This document shows, piece after piece, positions 26,408 to 39,058 of a stretch of 64,000 nucleotides of DNA. Source of the DNA: Chamaecyparis obtusa (lineage: Eukaryota; Streptophyta; Pinopsida; Cupressales; Cupressaceae). The notes beneath the pieces are model-generated. The model was not told where the DNA came from. It was given only the letters and a program-made list of their open reading frames with translations, and searched no databases. The stretch lies in assembly GCA_027943335.1 (NCBI GenBank), contig BSBK01006427.1, positions 482,476-546,475 on the forward strand, read 5' to 3'. Numbering within the stretch: the stretch's first letter is position 1; each line of letters starts with the position of its first letter. The position numbers were made by a program, and so were the translations under genes.

Positions 26408-27595
26408 GATGGGGGAAGTAGGTGGCATGCTTGATCATCTTGTCCTTCATGGTAGCTTTGTTGTGTGTTTTCTTGCTATATAGTGCTTCTCCCATAATGT
26501 TTTTGCTAAATGTTGTTAGAGTCTTTTATATGATCCTTGTTACTCAGTTGGTGCAAGGTGATAAAGGAATTGAAACTATTGTTCAAATTCCTCTATATGT
26601 ATCTCTATTCTTCTATGCGTTGTTCAATGTTATGTTGTAACTGTGCTATTGTTTGTAAATGTTTCCTTGTATAATCTACTTGGATTCGAGATATGGTAGC
26701 ACTAATTATTTTTGGTCTCTATGTCATGGTCCAAAAATATTCTCCTTCGTATATCTTATGTGATCTTTCCTTCTTTGTGATTGTAGTTCTACTTTCTTTG
26801 GGGAATGATGTCAATTCATTTGCAATAATATCATATATATATATTATCTTATGATCATACTGACCCCATGATAGGTAGATCCCTTCCGTGTTCTCTGTAT
26901 GTTTCTATGATATTTCCCTTGATTTGTCTTTGTCTGGGGGCATCTCGACGTGGAAACATAATCAGTGGAGTTGTTTATGTTTCCTTTAAAGCCATTTCTC
27001 TTGTTAAAGTGTCAGCAATGACTTTAACTTGGGGGCATGAGCTCTGCTCACCTGTTGCACACACACACTTTTCAATATGCACATATTGTTCAAGATACTT
27101 CTTTTCCCTTTTTTGGATTAGTAACTAATCCTTAAATCATGAATTTATATTTTAGGATCTCTTGATCCCTCCAGTTTCAAATACACATATATTGTTATCC
27201 CTTAAGGTCGGAAGTGTCCTTAAGACTGGATCTCTTTTGTTTTTATTTTTGGTTTTATTCTTATGGAATAGAATATTCCTAAGGATAAATCATTGATGGG
27301 TTGACTAGTGAGTAGCCACATTCACTAGGTGGTTAAATTCCATCTTTCTAGTTGCACCATTTTCCTATGTGGTTCACAATGGGACATAAGTTCTCATTGG
27401 GTGAGGTAATCACACCTTATTTATCTCTCTACAGATGTCTCTCTTATTATGATCTAGGAGTCAAAAAAGAATTGAGTCCCTGGGTGCTTAAGGTTCTCTT
27501 TATCCTTTGGATTATGATAAGATTATCTTTTTATTATGATCTCCTTTACCAAGAGTTTTCATCGAGTCTATACTCTTGCTAAACTGGGGGCTTAA
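26408..27595 (+). other. 3' non-coding region of element C with repeated PPT-like motifs
   Basis: No reading frame with recognisable similarity. Purine-rich motifs recur: GATGGGGGAAGTAGG at 26410, TCTGGGGGCATC at 26933, ACTTGGGGGCATGAG at 27028. The terminal PPT, AAACTGGGGG at 27581-27590, lies five bases before the 3' LTR. Confidence 0.7.
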
Positions 27596-29234
27596 TGTAT
27601 CATCTTAAAATGGAAGCACTTCTATAAGAAGAGTAGTTAGCCCTCTGAGTAAGTGGTTTGGGGTCATGTTAAGTGCCTTGATTGGGTCTTTTCATGTATT
27701 TGGCTTTTCTTCCCACTTTCCACTTCTTCCCTGCACTTGATTTCTTCATTCTAGGTGAAATTAGGGTTAGAATCCAGAGGATTCTCCTAAAATTCCCTCT
27801 TCTATGGCTCTATTTTCTAGGTAGGATTTAGAAATGGATCCTCCTAGCCTTCATCTCAGTAATCATAGGATTTTATGTCTATTCCTGATATTCTCTCCTG
27901 TTCTGGCATCAATTCTAGGTTTCTGGGCATCCCTCAGACCTCTTGATTTAGTTTTGAGTCAACCTAAGAAAAAGGTCAATGTCCTAGTTTTACTTTGACC
28001 CCTTTCTCCAAAATTTCAAGATCCTTAATTTTCAGGCTTCAAGCTTTAAAGAAATTTATTTTCCCACCTCTGGGTCAGCCATTTCAAGTTTCAGGATGGT
28101 AAATCCTTTAATTACATTTAATCTAGGTATATTTTCTAAAGGTGAGGACCTAATTGGCATTTAATTCTCCAACATGGCCCATCTAGAGGAGTGTGCCCTA
28201 GTTCACTATAAAAAGATGCCTTCCTCTCTCATTTTCATATCACATCTCATCCAAGCAAGATACATCAAGTTTTCATATCTCATCATCAAGTTTTGTGAGA
28301 ACATCCACAATCAAGTTTTGCAGTCAAGCTCTCAAGTGCAAGCAAGTCTTCAAGCATTCAAGTGTTCAAGCATCCACTCATCAAGGAGATCCATTGTTAG
28401 CTATTGAAGGATTCAATCTCTTTGGAGCCCCCTTTGATGATCCATTCTTCTCCATTCATTCAAGCCTTCTCATATGCAAAGATCAAGTCAAGATTGGTGT
28501 TGAAGATCAAATACCATTGATTGGAGACATCCTACATTCATTGAAGCATTCCTACTTGTGGATTTGAGGATTCGAATCCTCTACAAGGACTTCAACATAA
28601 GAGAGGTGATTTGTTTCAATTAATTTTATTATGCACAATACATTTCAATTAAATTTCAAAGTTAATTCCTAAATTAGGGTTTGACTAAGGAAAACCCCCC
28701 ATACAACAAAAACCCCCATTTTTTTGGAGGTATAAGTGTGGAGTTTCAGATCTGAGAGCAAATTTGGATACCCTTTTCGACCATCTTCTGAGATCTGCGA
28801 ATAGAATTTGAATCGAACTTCAAATAAAGAATGTGGTATTTGACCTTTTATGAGGGTCAAACTCGAGCTGAGCCATCTTGAGGAAAGATTTCTGGGTTTT
28901 CTCTGTCTCAGCATTTCCAGTCCAGGGCAAGTTTCAGATTTTCTCGAAAGTGCACATAGACATTAGAATTCAACATTTTTTAGATCTGCCCTAATTTGAT
29001 GTTAGTACTTGTATTTCAATTATTCTATATTCTAAACATAATCCTCCACATTTAGGGAAATATTAGATTTACTCTCTCTTCCTAATCTTTTTCCATAAAT
29101 TTGATTCGATTGTGCATTAACCTTTTGGTTGATGAAATCGGATCTCTTCTTTGGGGAATTTGGGTTTTGAGAATAGATATGATATTTCCCCCTTTACATT
29201 TGAATAGAGGTGAATCCATTTTTACTTCTATTCA
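27596..29234 (+). repeat. 3' LTR of element C (uninterrupted)
   Basis: 1,639 bp. It is the intact partner of the split 5' LTR and shows the empty site of element G at about 27872. TATA box at 28207-28214. Confidence 0.93.
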
Positions 29235-29239
29235 ATACC

Positions 29240-29730
29240 AAACATTTATTCTACAACTCTGTGAACAAATGTTGTATAAGCTCTCCCTAGCTTAATATGT
29301 TTAATCACTATGTTACTCAACAACATTACAAAATACAACTTTGTCAATCTACAAATATGATCATTTCAACTTTCAGATTCCTTCTTCTATTCTTAGTAAC
29401 TCATCTTTAGTGCTTTCAGAGTCCTTCTGTTCTCAGTAATTGATCTTTAGTGCTCTCCCTTTCTTCAATTTGTCTCTCCCTTAGATAGTTATCATTGGTG
29501 CATATTGTTTCATATTGTTTATCTCTCCCTTTGAGAACAATGCCAAAGAAACAAATAGACAAACAACTCTTTAATAGCCAAGTAACTCTATGTTGTCCAA
29601 TGCATTCTTTGTATCTCTGTATACTGATATGCCAATCTCTTCCACTACTTTTCATAGCTTTAGACATGATCCAAAGTGTGAACTATGCTGCATCAAAATG
29701 TATGATCTTTTGATAAGATTAGGTTGATGC
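29240..29730 (-). promoter_or_regulatory. 3' non-coding region of element B with repeated polypurine tracts
   Basis: On the minus strand three purine motifs follow RNase H: TCAAAGGGAGAGA (29521-29534), TAAGGGAGAGAC (29472-29484) and AAAGGGAGAGC (29452-29464). They resemble the terminal PPT at 8229-8245. The stretch is cut from its LTR by element C. Confidence 0.72.
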
Positions 29731-30653
29731 AACATCTAGATCACATTAGTGATTGGTAGACAGGGGACGAACCCCAAGTCTAGTCCTTAAGTATTCAAAT
29801 GTATCCTTCAGTAGAGGCTTTGTAAATATGTTTGAAAGTTGTTCTTTTGATGTAAAAAATTATAACTTAACTTGCTTCTCCTATACTTGTTCTCACAAGT
29901 AGTGATACTTAATTGATATATGCTTTGTTTTAGAGTGCATCACTGGATTCTTTGAAATGTTTATTGCACTAGTGTTATCATAGTATTTAATCACCAGATC
30001 AGTGATTATCTCATTCATACCTTCCAAAACTTGCTTAATATATGCAATATTTGAATAGTTTGTAGTAGCAGCAACATACTCTGCTTCAACTATAGACTAA
30101 GAAATACAAGCCTATTTCATACTTGTCCAAGTAACAAGTCTTTCACCAAAGAAAAATGCTCCTCTGATGGTACTTTTTCTATCATCCACATTTCCAGCAC
30201 AATCAGCATCGGTGTATACGTTTAGTTCAAACTTGCCTTCCTTAGGATTCTTTTTGTAGAAATCATGTGTGATTCTCTAGGATTAGCAGAAAATCTAGCA
30301 GCAATTCCCACAACATGTGATATTTTTGGTGTACTATGTACTACATACATTAACTTACCAATCATAGATCAGTACAGTGTCTCATTCACCTCTATAGTTT
30401 CATCTTCCTTAGTCAATTTACATCTAGTAGCCATCGGTGTTCCCACAGGTTTAGCATCTTCCATACTAAATGTTTTCAATACTTCCTTTATGTATTTAGA
30501 TTGTGAGATGAATATACCATCATTCTATTGAATCACTTGTAGTCCTAGAAAGAACTTAATCTCTCTGAACATAGACATCTCAAATTCATTCCTCATTTCA
30601 TCAGAAAATGACTTACAAATTTGATCTTGACCTCCAAAATAATGTCATCCACA
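29730..30653 (-). pseudogene. Reverse transcriptase 3' part and RNase H of element B
   Basis: On the minus strand the RT resumes inside its catalytic box after solo LTR S1 (DDIIL/F, then DEMRNEFEMSMF, IKFFLGLQV). The copia motif follows around SKYIKEVLKTF, then an RNase H domain ending in the LTWTS and EAEYVAA type segments and a KHISIKYH segment. There are frameshifts and stops, for example near 30430, 30110 and 30090. Domain identity is clear from order and motifs. Confidence 0.85.
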
Positions 30654-33356
30654 TGTTAGCACCCTGAAAAATTTTCATGGCTGTAGCACTTTTGTCCTGG
30701 CCTGTGTAGTGTTTTTCATGTCTCTGGCCTCATGCCCTAGCTCAAAAATTTAAAAATCTAGTCGTTGCATGAAAACCCTTTGTCTTGCCTTGGCCCTGTT
30801 CTAATTTGTCATTAATTTTTGGGTCACTTAAAGTCCCTTTAATGCATGTGCTAAATCCTTGTCCCCTTTTTCGCATGATCATGTGAACCTTTTTTATGTT
30901 ACGCGATCTTGCGACTAAAGGTTTTATACCCTCGGCGGCCTTTAATTTTTCTAAGTCCCGGCACTAATATTTTTCCTAAGTCAGTGTTTTAATATTTCCT
31001 ATGTTTTGACTTCACTCTTTCCTGAGCCCGACCTTCTGACACCATCTTGATCCAATGGTTGTTGTGAAAGTGCAAGGGTTTTGTCAGAGGCTTGTGCTTC
31101 TACGATGATTGTTGATTCTCTTTATGAAATATCATTTCAGACTGTGGGTCCATAGTGACACGTATGCACAAATGGAAAGCTTTGATTGGTCCATGGGTGA
31201 GTGACTAGATATGCTATCAGTGGGACCTAGTTTTTGAGTTTGTCAGAGGGTCCTGACAATGATAGAGCATCGACGGTCGGTGTGTATTCTGATGGGTTTT
31301 TTCTGACACATGCAAACTTAAGACAATTGTTGATCTCTTTCAGTGTCAGAGGGTTGTCAGAGTAGGGTAAGATTCTTCATTTGATGGTTGTCTCATGATC
31401 TAGAAGAATCTTGAAGGTCTATGTGAAGATGAGACAACCGTCGATCTTCTTGATGTGGGCCCATTAAAATTTCCTTAGTCTTTTGGCGATCCTGATAAAA
31501 GGTTAGCGGCCTGATGAATTTCAATTCTTTTCGCTCATTCACAAAATGAGATGGTAGTACTCTAAAAAGATTGGCAATTCAACAAGTGTGTATTCGTGTA
31601 ATCACTAAACTATTTGGCAGACAGATAAAGTTCTTTATGAACTGATGAAAGCCTTCAGTCGCCAGTTCACCAAATGTAGTTGAGATGAGTTAGATATTGC
31701 TTTGTTCGCTAAGTCGTGGAGTTAAAGGTGGGTTAAGTTTTTCATTGCACGAATAGGAAAAAGCTTTGTCACATGTTTGCTAGGGTTAACCCAAGGTATT
31801 TGGATGGGTTAAAGACATAAAGCCCACAAAATGGAAGGATCCAACGGTCATGATATAAAGTTGATCTAAATTCAAACGTTGACCACTGATTTGCTATTGG
31901 CATTGGAAGCTAGCCATTTAATTTCAAATTCAAAATTTTGAGGGTTCCTCAGCGACAGAAAGGACCAGAATTGATTGCTTTCGTGGCCAGATTTGATTTG
32001 TTTGGCGGTGCTTGCTATTTTAGTGTGGTCCAGGGTGTTCCATGATCATCTACAGGGGTATGTACTATGTTTTTGTGCTCGAGGTGTGTTTGTAGGTGGC
32101 CGATTTGATTGGTTTTCATGGCAATTCCTTATTGTTTTGTACTATTCTTGTAGATTTTGATGATTGCAAATCTTTTTGAGATTCATTTTCTCTAGGTTGC
32201 CTGTGTTTCTTCCCCTGTAATAACTTCTGATGTAAATTTTGATTGGTTGGGTAGTTGAAACCCTTACCCTAGTCACTTGAAGCTTGATGCATCCTCTTTT
32301 AGGATTCTAAGGTGACTAGTGGTATAAGTAGTGAAATGTTTTATTTTGTAAGGGTTCCTTCTTCTGCAAATTTTGGGAGAATTGGTTCCAAGAAAGGTTT
32401 TATCTTGCAGATTTTCTCCTTCTCTCCACATATAGGGTGTTCTTTCTTCCTTTTCTATTTTTAGAGAATATAATACATATTGTAATTGATTTGTCTTATG
32501 TATGAGGACTCAATTTATTCTTACTATTACCAAGCTATCTCCATTTGAATTCTGAACTGATCAATCATACATCAAGGGTGTTTGATTTTTCTATTTGCAT
32601 TTCCTATGTGTTTGCAAGTGGAGTTGTCTTCGCAGAGATAACTGGTTCAAGATTTTTTTTCATGTATGTATGAGCTGAGGTGTCAAAGATATGTCATTCT
32701 TGTCTTCTAGTGAATGCTGGTTAATGTATTAGCTATTTATAGGTCTCTTCTAAGGGGAGGGTTAAAAGCCTTTGGATGGGTAATAACATACTTGAATACA
32801 TAGGTGGGTTGTTGAAGTGAGGTTTGGTCATGGTGTGTGATTGATGTTAGGCATCAACACATTGAATTTATTGCTTTCTTGTTTCATAACTATCTTTTGC
32901 AATAGGGTATTTGAATTTTTGGCCCTTTGGATAAGGCACTAGTCTATGAGGGACTTAGGGTATCTCAGGGGTCCTTTCAAACCCATCATTAAATCATTTA
33001 CATTCAGTTCCACCCTTTCCCTTTCATGTTGTTAGGATAGGTCTCTGGTTTTCATACTCACTCTATGCAAGTAGGGCTATTGCATGAGATCTTGGTTTCA
33101 TTGAGGTACAAAATACCTACAGGGGTTTGAAGACTATTCCACAATAATCTATATGTAGGCCTATTGTTTATCATGAGGTGTCTTGAGTGTACAGATAAGG
33201 CAATACCTGCCTAAGTGATGTGGAGCTCAAAGAAGAAGGAGGATTCCTTTCAATCCTCATTAATTGGACTATTTTCTTGTCAAACTTGAGTGCCTACCCT
33301 GAGAATCAAGCCCATCTATTGATTCAATTCTGGTCTTGCAAGGAAAAGCTCCAACA
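30654..33356 (+). mobile_element. Solo LTR S1 (G-type long LTR) in the reverse transcriptase of B
   Basis: 2,703 bp from TGTTAGCACCC to AGCTCCAACA, flanked by the perfect TSD CCACA (30649-30653, 33357-33361). It has no internal domain. Its start and a central block (GTTGAAACCC, CCCTAGTCAC, GTGACTAGTGGTATAAG) match the LTRs of element G. It carries one inverted repeat at about 30869-30916. A solo LTR results from recombination between the two LTRs of a full element. Confidence 0.88.
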
Positions 33357-33361
33357 CCACA

Positions 33362-33960
33362 AATATATCAGCAATAAGAATAGTATCATCAATATCTCCT
33401 TTCATATACAAATTGTTATTCTCACTTGTTCTTACAAATCCTATACTTAACAAATAAGTATGTAGCCTCTCATACTAGGATCTTGGTGCTTGCTTCAAAC
33501 CATATAAAGCTTTATGTAATCTATATACCATATCTTTCTTTTCTAGATCAATGAACCGTTTAGGTTGTTCTATGTAGACTTCTTCTTTAAGTATTCCATT
33601 CAGAAATGCTAACTTGACATCCATTTGATAAACATTGAATTTCTTGTGTGTAACATATGCAAGTAGCATTCTAACACCTTCTAATCTAGCAATAGGTGAA
33701 AATGTTTCACCTTAATCAATATCTTCTTCCTGTGCATATCCTTTGCATACCAATCTAGCCTTGTTTCTTGTTACTTCTCCATTCTCATTCTTCTTGTTCC
33801 TAAATATCCACTTAGTACCGATAACATTCTTATCTTTAGGTTGGGGTACTGAGGTCCAGGTTTTTTTCTTCTCTATCTATTATATTTCCTCTTTCATTGT
33901 ATTAACCCATTCACCATTTTCTAATGCAACTTTTACATTTTTTGGTTCATAATCACAAAC
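33362..33960 (-). pseudogene. Reverse transcriptase 5' part of element B
   Basis: Minus-strand copia RT: NVIGTKWIFRNKKNENGEV, NKARLVCKGYAQEE, then VYQMDVKLAFLNGILKEEVY, EQPKRFI and YRLHKALYGLKQAPRS. It ends at IADIFV, where S1 is inserted exactly inside the FVDD active-site box. Several stops are present (near 33475, 33715, 33880). Confidence 0.92.
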
Positions 33961-34179
33961 TAGACATGTACCTTGTCTTGCTTTGCTCCTTGTTTGCATG
34001 CTAGCTTCTTTGTCTATAATAATTTGTGTCTTAGGATGATGTCTTCTAACAAAACTTGCCAGTACTCTATCTCTTCTTTCTTGTTCATCCTGTGCAAGTT
34101 CATTTTCTTGCTCGGTAGGTCCATCCTTCTTGTTGGTTTCTCTTTCTTGTTGTTCAATATTATTTTCCTACTGACCGTT

Positions 34180-35277
34180 TATCACAGGCTACGGCTTTAG
34201 TAGATACTCTAGTTGTTCAATGTTAGTGAATCTACCATAGTCTTCTAGTTCCTTTTTACTTTCCTCTATGTTCTTTTCATCAAACTCATCAACTTGGACA
34301 TTAGTACTTTCAATCATTTTATTTGTAACCTTGTTAAGATATTTATATGCTTTACTTTTAGTGGAATATCCTAGAAATATCCCTTCATCACCTTTGGAGT
34401 CAAATTTACCATTTCTCTCATCTTTTAGAATAAAGCATTTACTTCCAAAAATTTTGAAATAACTTATAGTAGGTTTGTGTCCAAACCAAAACTCATAGGG
34501 TGTCTTGTTGGTGTCCTTCAGTTGAACTTGGTTAAGAACATAGACTGCAGTGCTGACAGCTTCTCTCCAATATATCTAGGAAATATTCTTTTGTGACATC
34601 AGTGTCCTAGCATAGTCAACTATTGACCTATTCCTTCTTTCAACAATGCCATTCTACTATGCTGTCCTCGGTGCAAAGACCTATCTTTTAATACCATGCT
34701 CATTACAGAAATTAGTAAACTCATCAGAGATGAATTCACCTCCTCTATTAGATCTTAGGCATTTCAATTCCTTACCAGTCTCTTTTTCTACCTTAGCTTT
34801 ATACCACTTAAACATCTCAAATGCTTCATATTTTTCTTTTAGAAACATAACAGTCATCAATCTTGTATAGTCATCAACAAAAAGAATAAAGTATCTATCA
34901 CCATTATAACTCTGAGTTCTCATAGGACCACATAGGTCAGTATGAACCAACTCAAGTATCTTCTTTGTTGAATAATCCTTTCTTTTGAAGCTAGATTTAG
35001 TCATTTTCCCTTTCTAACATTCATGAGACATAACATGATTAGGTTTTGACAAGTTAGGTAGACCTCTAACTCTTTTCCTTTTACTAATCTTAATCATGTT
35101 ATCAAAATTCACATGGCATAACCTTTTATGCCACAACTAGGCATCTTCATTTTTCATCATCAAGCAAGAAGACTCATCAGTATCAAGATAAAATAGATTA
35201 CCCCTTGATTGGGCTCCAATTCCAACTAGTCTTCCTCCATCATCAAAGATTTTCATTTTCTTGCCCTCAAAAGAAAC
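34180..35277 (-). pseudogene. Integrase of element B
   Basis: The minus strand gives a GAG-pre-integrase zinc segment (LWHKRLCHVNFDNM). The core follows: LVHTDLCGPMRTQSYNGDRY, FILFVDDYTR, CLRSNRGGEF (D replaced by N in the usual RSDRGGEF), and NGIVERRNRS with the catalytic Glu. The C-terminal part (YEFWFGHKP, GEGIFLGYS type) continues to about 34200. Stops near 35140, 35015, 34680 and 34590. Order integrase then RT confirms Ty1/copia. Confidence 0.92.
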
Positions 35278-36600
35278 TCAGTGACCTAAATTGTTTAGTT
35301 GTGCCACACTTAACAAATTATAGTTCAATCCATCTACCCAATACGCATAATCACATTTTATCCTATCATTTATCATCAAGGATCCTTTACCTCTTACCAT
35401 ACAGGGTGTGTCATTACCCATCTTCACTGATCCTCCATCATTTTCTTCAAGTTGATCAAATTTCTCTTCATCACCAGTCATGTGATGTGTATAGCCACTG
35501 TCTATGATCCATGTATTATGTTTGTTAACTCTAGAGATCAGTGTTGTTTCAACATGTTTTTCTTCTTCCTCAGAGTCATCTTTCATAGCAAAAAATATAA
35601 CTTCTACATCATCATCAAAATTAGATTTAGATTCATTATCTTCAGCTATGTAACATACCATTTTTCCTTTGTCATTATTATCTTGGTTATCTCTGTTGTG
35701 TTGGTAGCCTCTGTTGAATCTCCTGCGATAGCTTCCTTCAGACCAGTCTTTGGATCTTTCATCATCTTTCTTATGTGGAAATCTTGCAAAAATGTGGCCA
35801 ACCTCCTTATAGTTAAAGCATGCCAAAGGTATCTTACCTCTATACCTTCCTTTATCTTTGGGTAGTCTTCTGGCCATAAGAGCTTCATGTTCATCAAGCT
35901 CATCATCGGTATTACTATCACTATCATCATTCTTATTGTTCCTGCTAGACTTACCAATCTTCAGAGAAGACATAAAAGAAGACTCAATAGATGGTACAAC
36001 ACTATTATCAAAGTTATTCAATTCAAAGGTTATGAGCTTACCAATCATATTGTCAAGTGTAAGGACATTACTAGATGCAGACCTTGTTTCATGAGTAGCA
36101 AATATTCTGATTGCGTAAATCATCAATAAGGTTCTGAGTACTTTTCTTACAACTGTCTCTTCACTAATAATTCTATCAGATGCTCTAATAGCATGTACTA
36201 CCTCTTTCAGTCTATTTGTGTATTCCACAATATTCTCACCTTTCATCATCTTCATATCATCGAACCTACCCCTTAAGATTTCTGCTCTGGCTCTTTTGAC
36301 ATTCACATCTCCACTATAAACTTGAGAAAGTTTATCCCACATGGATTTTGCAGTAGTGAAGCTTTTAATATCTTCAAATTCGGCATCGGTATAGGAAAAA
36401 CAAATCTCCATCATAGTAATATTGTGTTCATGCATGTCTTTCATTTGATCAAGTGTCAGGGGACTAGGGGTCCGTTCTATATAGCCATTATCCATCAATT
36501 CTAGTGCATAATTCCCAATTCTAGATATGTGCAACTTCATCCAGCTTTTCCATACTCTGAAGTTCCCTTTGTTTAGCTTTGGCACTTCCCTCTTATACAT
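35278..36600 (-). pseudogene. Gag and protease of element B
   Basis: 440 codons from ATG 36600 to a TGA at 35278, uninterrupted. The gag shows the copia UBN2/DUF4219 type fold (PKLNKGNFRVWKSWMKLHIS, AKSMWDKLSQVYSGD, RGRFDDMKMMKGENIVEYTN). The nucleocapsid knuckle has lost two Cys: CFNYKEVGHIFARF, where CX2C..C is expected. The protease triplet DSG is intact in TWIIDSGYTHHMTGD. It then runs into the pre-integrase segment YNLLSVAQLNNLGH. Confidence 0.93.
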
Positions 36601-36650
36601 TTTGAGATCTTTGTACTGAAGTCCTTAAAACTTAGTTCTAAGCAACTAAT

Positions 36651-36662
36651 GCTCTGATACCA
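36651..36662 (-). promoter_or_regulatory. Primer-binding site of element B
   Basis: The minus strand reads TGGTATCAGAGC, two bases inside the LTR. It is complementary to initiator methionine tRNA. Confidence 0.93.
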
Positions 36663-36664
36663 AT

Positions 36665-38151
36665 TGTTAGAATAACTGAGAGGTGGGTGAATCAGTTAAT
36701 CACTATCCCAATACAAAATGTATAATCCAAAAACAAATACTTCAACTTTTTCTGCTTGATAACTTAAAATACTTTTATTGTTTGTGCATTTACCAATTAT
36801 CAGTCTAAAACATATAGTAGTTACTAATCAACTCAAATATGCAACATGAAAATATGACATCAAACAAACATCACAATCAACACATAACACAAGAGATTTA
36901 ACGTGGAAACCCTATGAAGGGAAAAATCACCTGGGACCGGCAACCCAAAATATTCACTCTTCTAAAGTGAGGTCGGTAAAGACCCAACACTGTTAAAGGT
37001 CACAAAAACACTATTAGGTGTGACCTTGTTAGAGGATTTAAGACCAACCATTATCGTCCAACCAGAAGTCACTCTGGGGTTGACAGGATAACAATGTTCA
37101 TTCCTTTGAATGATACATAATAAGACTTTGTTAGTCCACTCCGTTAAGAGATTTGACTATTTACAATGGTTAAATATGTAACATTAGGTGATCTGATCTA
37201 TTACAACTTCAATTGCAGATATACAGATCAATATTCATCTCATACAAATCTTTCTGATCAATGTAAAATTTTTGATTCAACAATATATCAACTTACTGTC
37301 CATCAATAATTACTCTATGTCACTCGGTAATGCTCTGCACTAGGGTTCTCCTTAACCAATATGATCAGAATGCTTGAAAACTTGTTCACGCAATGATTCA
37401 TAGTTTCCTTTTCTTCCAGCATCACATTCACTTATGAAATCTTCAGTCTCTTATATAGACATGTAAACCATTTTCTTTTGCTCCATCAGATTTTTATGCT
37501 TAATCATCTTCATTGATTTTGCCTCTTAAACATACCTCAGCACTAGTGTCAATAACACATTTGAATCTCATCCTTTAGATCTTTATTGAATTTTGTTAGC
37601 CGTCGATCATCATAACAAACTTTATCTATTACCTCGAAATCATACACTTTCTAGCTCATCAATTCTTATCGGATAAACTAATCATTTAATTCATTCTATT
37701 CTTCTTAGTTAACAAATAAATGTGTTGGTAAACATGAGCTTGGTTTACACTATTCTCGGTATACACTACACTCCATCGGTGTGTACTAAAATGCTTCATT
37801 AACTGAAAACATTGCTTTGTGTCTTTAGACTCTTTTCCTCATCATAGATGAATGCAACATAATCAAGTCATTAACATAAGGGCATTGACTCATCAGCAAG
37901 TTACTCAATGTATTCTTTATCCTCATCTATCATATCCATCTTTGTCATGTAGATATTTCTATTTTCCATCTCTTTCACTCCTTTTCTACATTTGTTTCGT
38001 TATAGTAACTTACAAGATAAGTGTTGTCAAACTAGTTGACATCAATGATAACATAATACTGATTTAATCATATTACATATCTAATCAATCAGCTCGGTGA
38101 TCTTAAATCATAGTTTCTTCAATCAGGTTCTAAATCAGTTGTAGTTCATCA
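36665..38151 (-). repeat. 5' LTR of element B
   Basis: 1,487 bp, matching 6743-8228. Minus-strand TATA box near 37449-37459. TSD GTTCT follows at 38152-38156. Confidence 0.94.
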
Positions 38152-38156
38152 GTTCT

Positions 38157-38237
38157 TGCTATCCAAAACATAAAATAGTGCTTAAAACTTCTTTAACCCC
38201 CCCCCCCCCCAATCTCAGTTTTTTCCCACTTCCAGTA
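38157..38237 (+). repeat. 5' LTR of element A, right part
   Basis: Resumes after element B with TGCTATCCAAAACATAAAAT, matching 52078 onward in the 3' LTR. It includes a C-run (38197-38210) and ends CACTTCCAGTA, where the 3' copy has CACTTCCAACA. Confidence 0.88.
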
Positions 38238-38239
38238 AG

Positions 38240-38251
38240 TGGTATTAGAGG
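38240..38251 (+). promoter_or_regulatory. Primer-binding site of element A
   Basis: TGGTATTAGAGG starts two bases after the LTR. It is the Met-initiator site TGGTATCAGAGC with two changes. Confidence 0.8.
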
Positions 38252-38308
38252 AAGGGTCTCTTTGTTAGGTCTATATATAGGGATTGTTCATGGTCTGTGG
38301 AAGCGATT

Positions 38309-39058
38309 ATGGCACAAGTTGAAGGTTCTTCTCTCACTAGAGCCCCTCTCTTTGATGGAAATGATTATGTTTTTTGGAAAGTTGTGATGGAATATTTTAT
38401 AAATTCCTTAGATCTCAGGATCTGGGAAGTTTTTTTCTCAAAGTATAATGTTCCCTCATTTATACCCACTGATCTTGATGCTAAAACCATATATGAACTT
38501 GACAAAAGAGAAAAATTTTCCATTCTGTGTGGTGTTACAAAAGATGTGTTTGTGAAAGTAATGTATTGTGATTCTTCCAATGATGGTTGGACCAAACCTG
38601 AAACTATTTACCAAGGAGATGAAAAAGTAAAAGAGTCAAATTTAATCACTTTGAAAACACAAGTTGATGATTTGAAAATGAATGAAGATGAAAACATACC
38701 AACTTATATTTTGAGAATTGATGAAATGGTGAATCCTAGAAAAGGCTTGGGAGAAAACATTGAAGAAAATTATGTAGTTTCAAAGGTTTTTAGAACTATT
38801 TTCCCTAAATTTGATATGAAAATATTTTCTTTAGAAGAAAAGAAACATTTTTCAAATATGACTCTGCATAAACTTCAAGAAATCTTAACTACATATGAAA
38901 TGAGAATCAGCAATAATGTTGCTTCAACTTCAAAAGAAACAACATTTATGATGGAAAAGAAAGATGATAATGACTCAAACATCTTAGATGCACTTGAGGT
39001 ACTATTAGTCAGAAAACTTACAAAGAAATCTCAAGGAAAACAAAAATGTTTTGATTGA
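38309..39058 (+). pseudogene. Gag (capsid) of element A
   Basis: Likely start ATG 38309 (MAQVEGSSLTRAPLFDGNDY). The copia UBN2/DUF4219 capsid follows: YVFWKVVMEYF, IPTDLDAKTIYELDKREK, NLITLKTQVDDLKMNEDEN, then KHFSNMTLHKLQEILTTYEM. The frame ends at TGA 39056 within the first zinc knuckle (QKCFD-stop-AQYGHFAAKC), where a Cys codon has become TGA. Confidence 0.88.

Larger units (their letters stand above)
8288..29234 (+). mobile_element. Element C: gag-protease-only LTR retrotransposon (TR-GAG type) inserted in B
   Basis: Both LTRs begin TGTATCATCTTAAAATGG and end CTATTCA. The flanking five bases are ATAAC (8283-8287) and ATACC (29235-29239), a TSD with one mismatch. The internal region after removal of G is only 4.6 kb and holds one gag-protease frame, with no reverse transcriptase, RNase H or integrase. 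Such elements have been described in plants as TR-GAGs, which must borrow pol from partners. Total about 7.9 kb without G. Confidence 0.9.
6743..38151 (-). mobile_element. Element B: Ty1/copia retrotransposon inserted in the 5' LTR of A
   Basis: TSD GTTCT is perfect (6738-6742 and 38152-38156). LTRs of about 1,487 bp lie at both ends. On the minus strand the order is 5' LTR, Met-initiator type PBS, gag-protease (from 36600), integrase, reverse transcriptase, RNase H, several PPTs and 3' LTR. It is interrupted by element C (8288-29234) and solo LTR S1 (30654-33356). With these removed it is about 7.7 kb. Repeated PPT-like motifs before the 3' LTR suggest the Sirevirus group. Confidence 0.94.

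Noticed and set aside
29416..29667. Minus-strand frame downstream of RNase H in B as an extra gene
   Set aside because: It consists mainly of the repeated polypurine tracts and is only 83 codons long.
35205..36129. Several plus-strand frames over the gag of B
   Set aside because: They are shadows of the minus-strand gag-protease, which has recognisable motifs in order.
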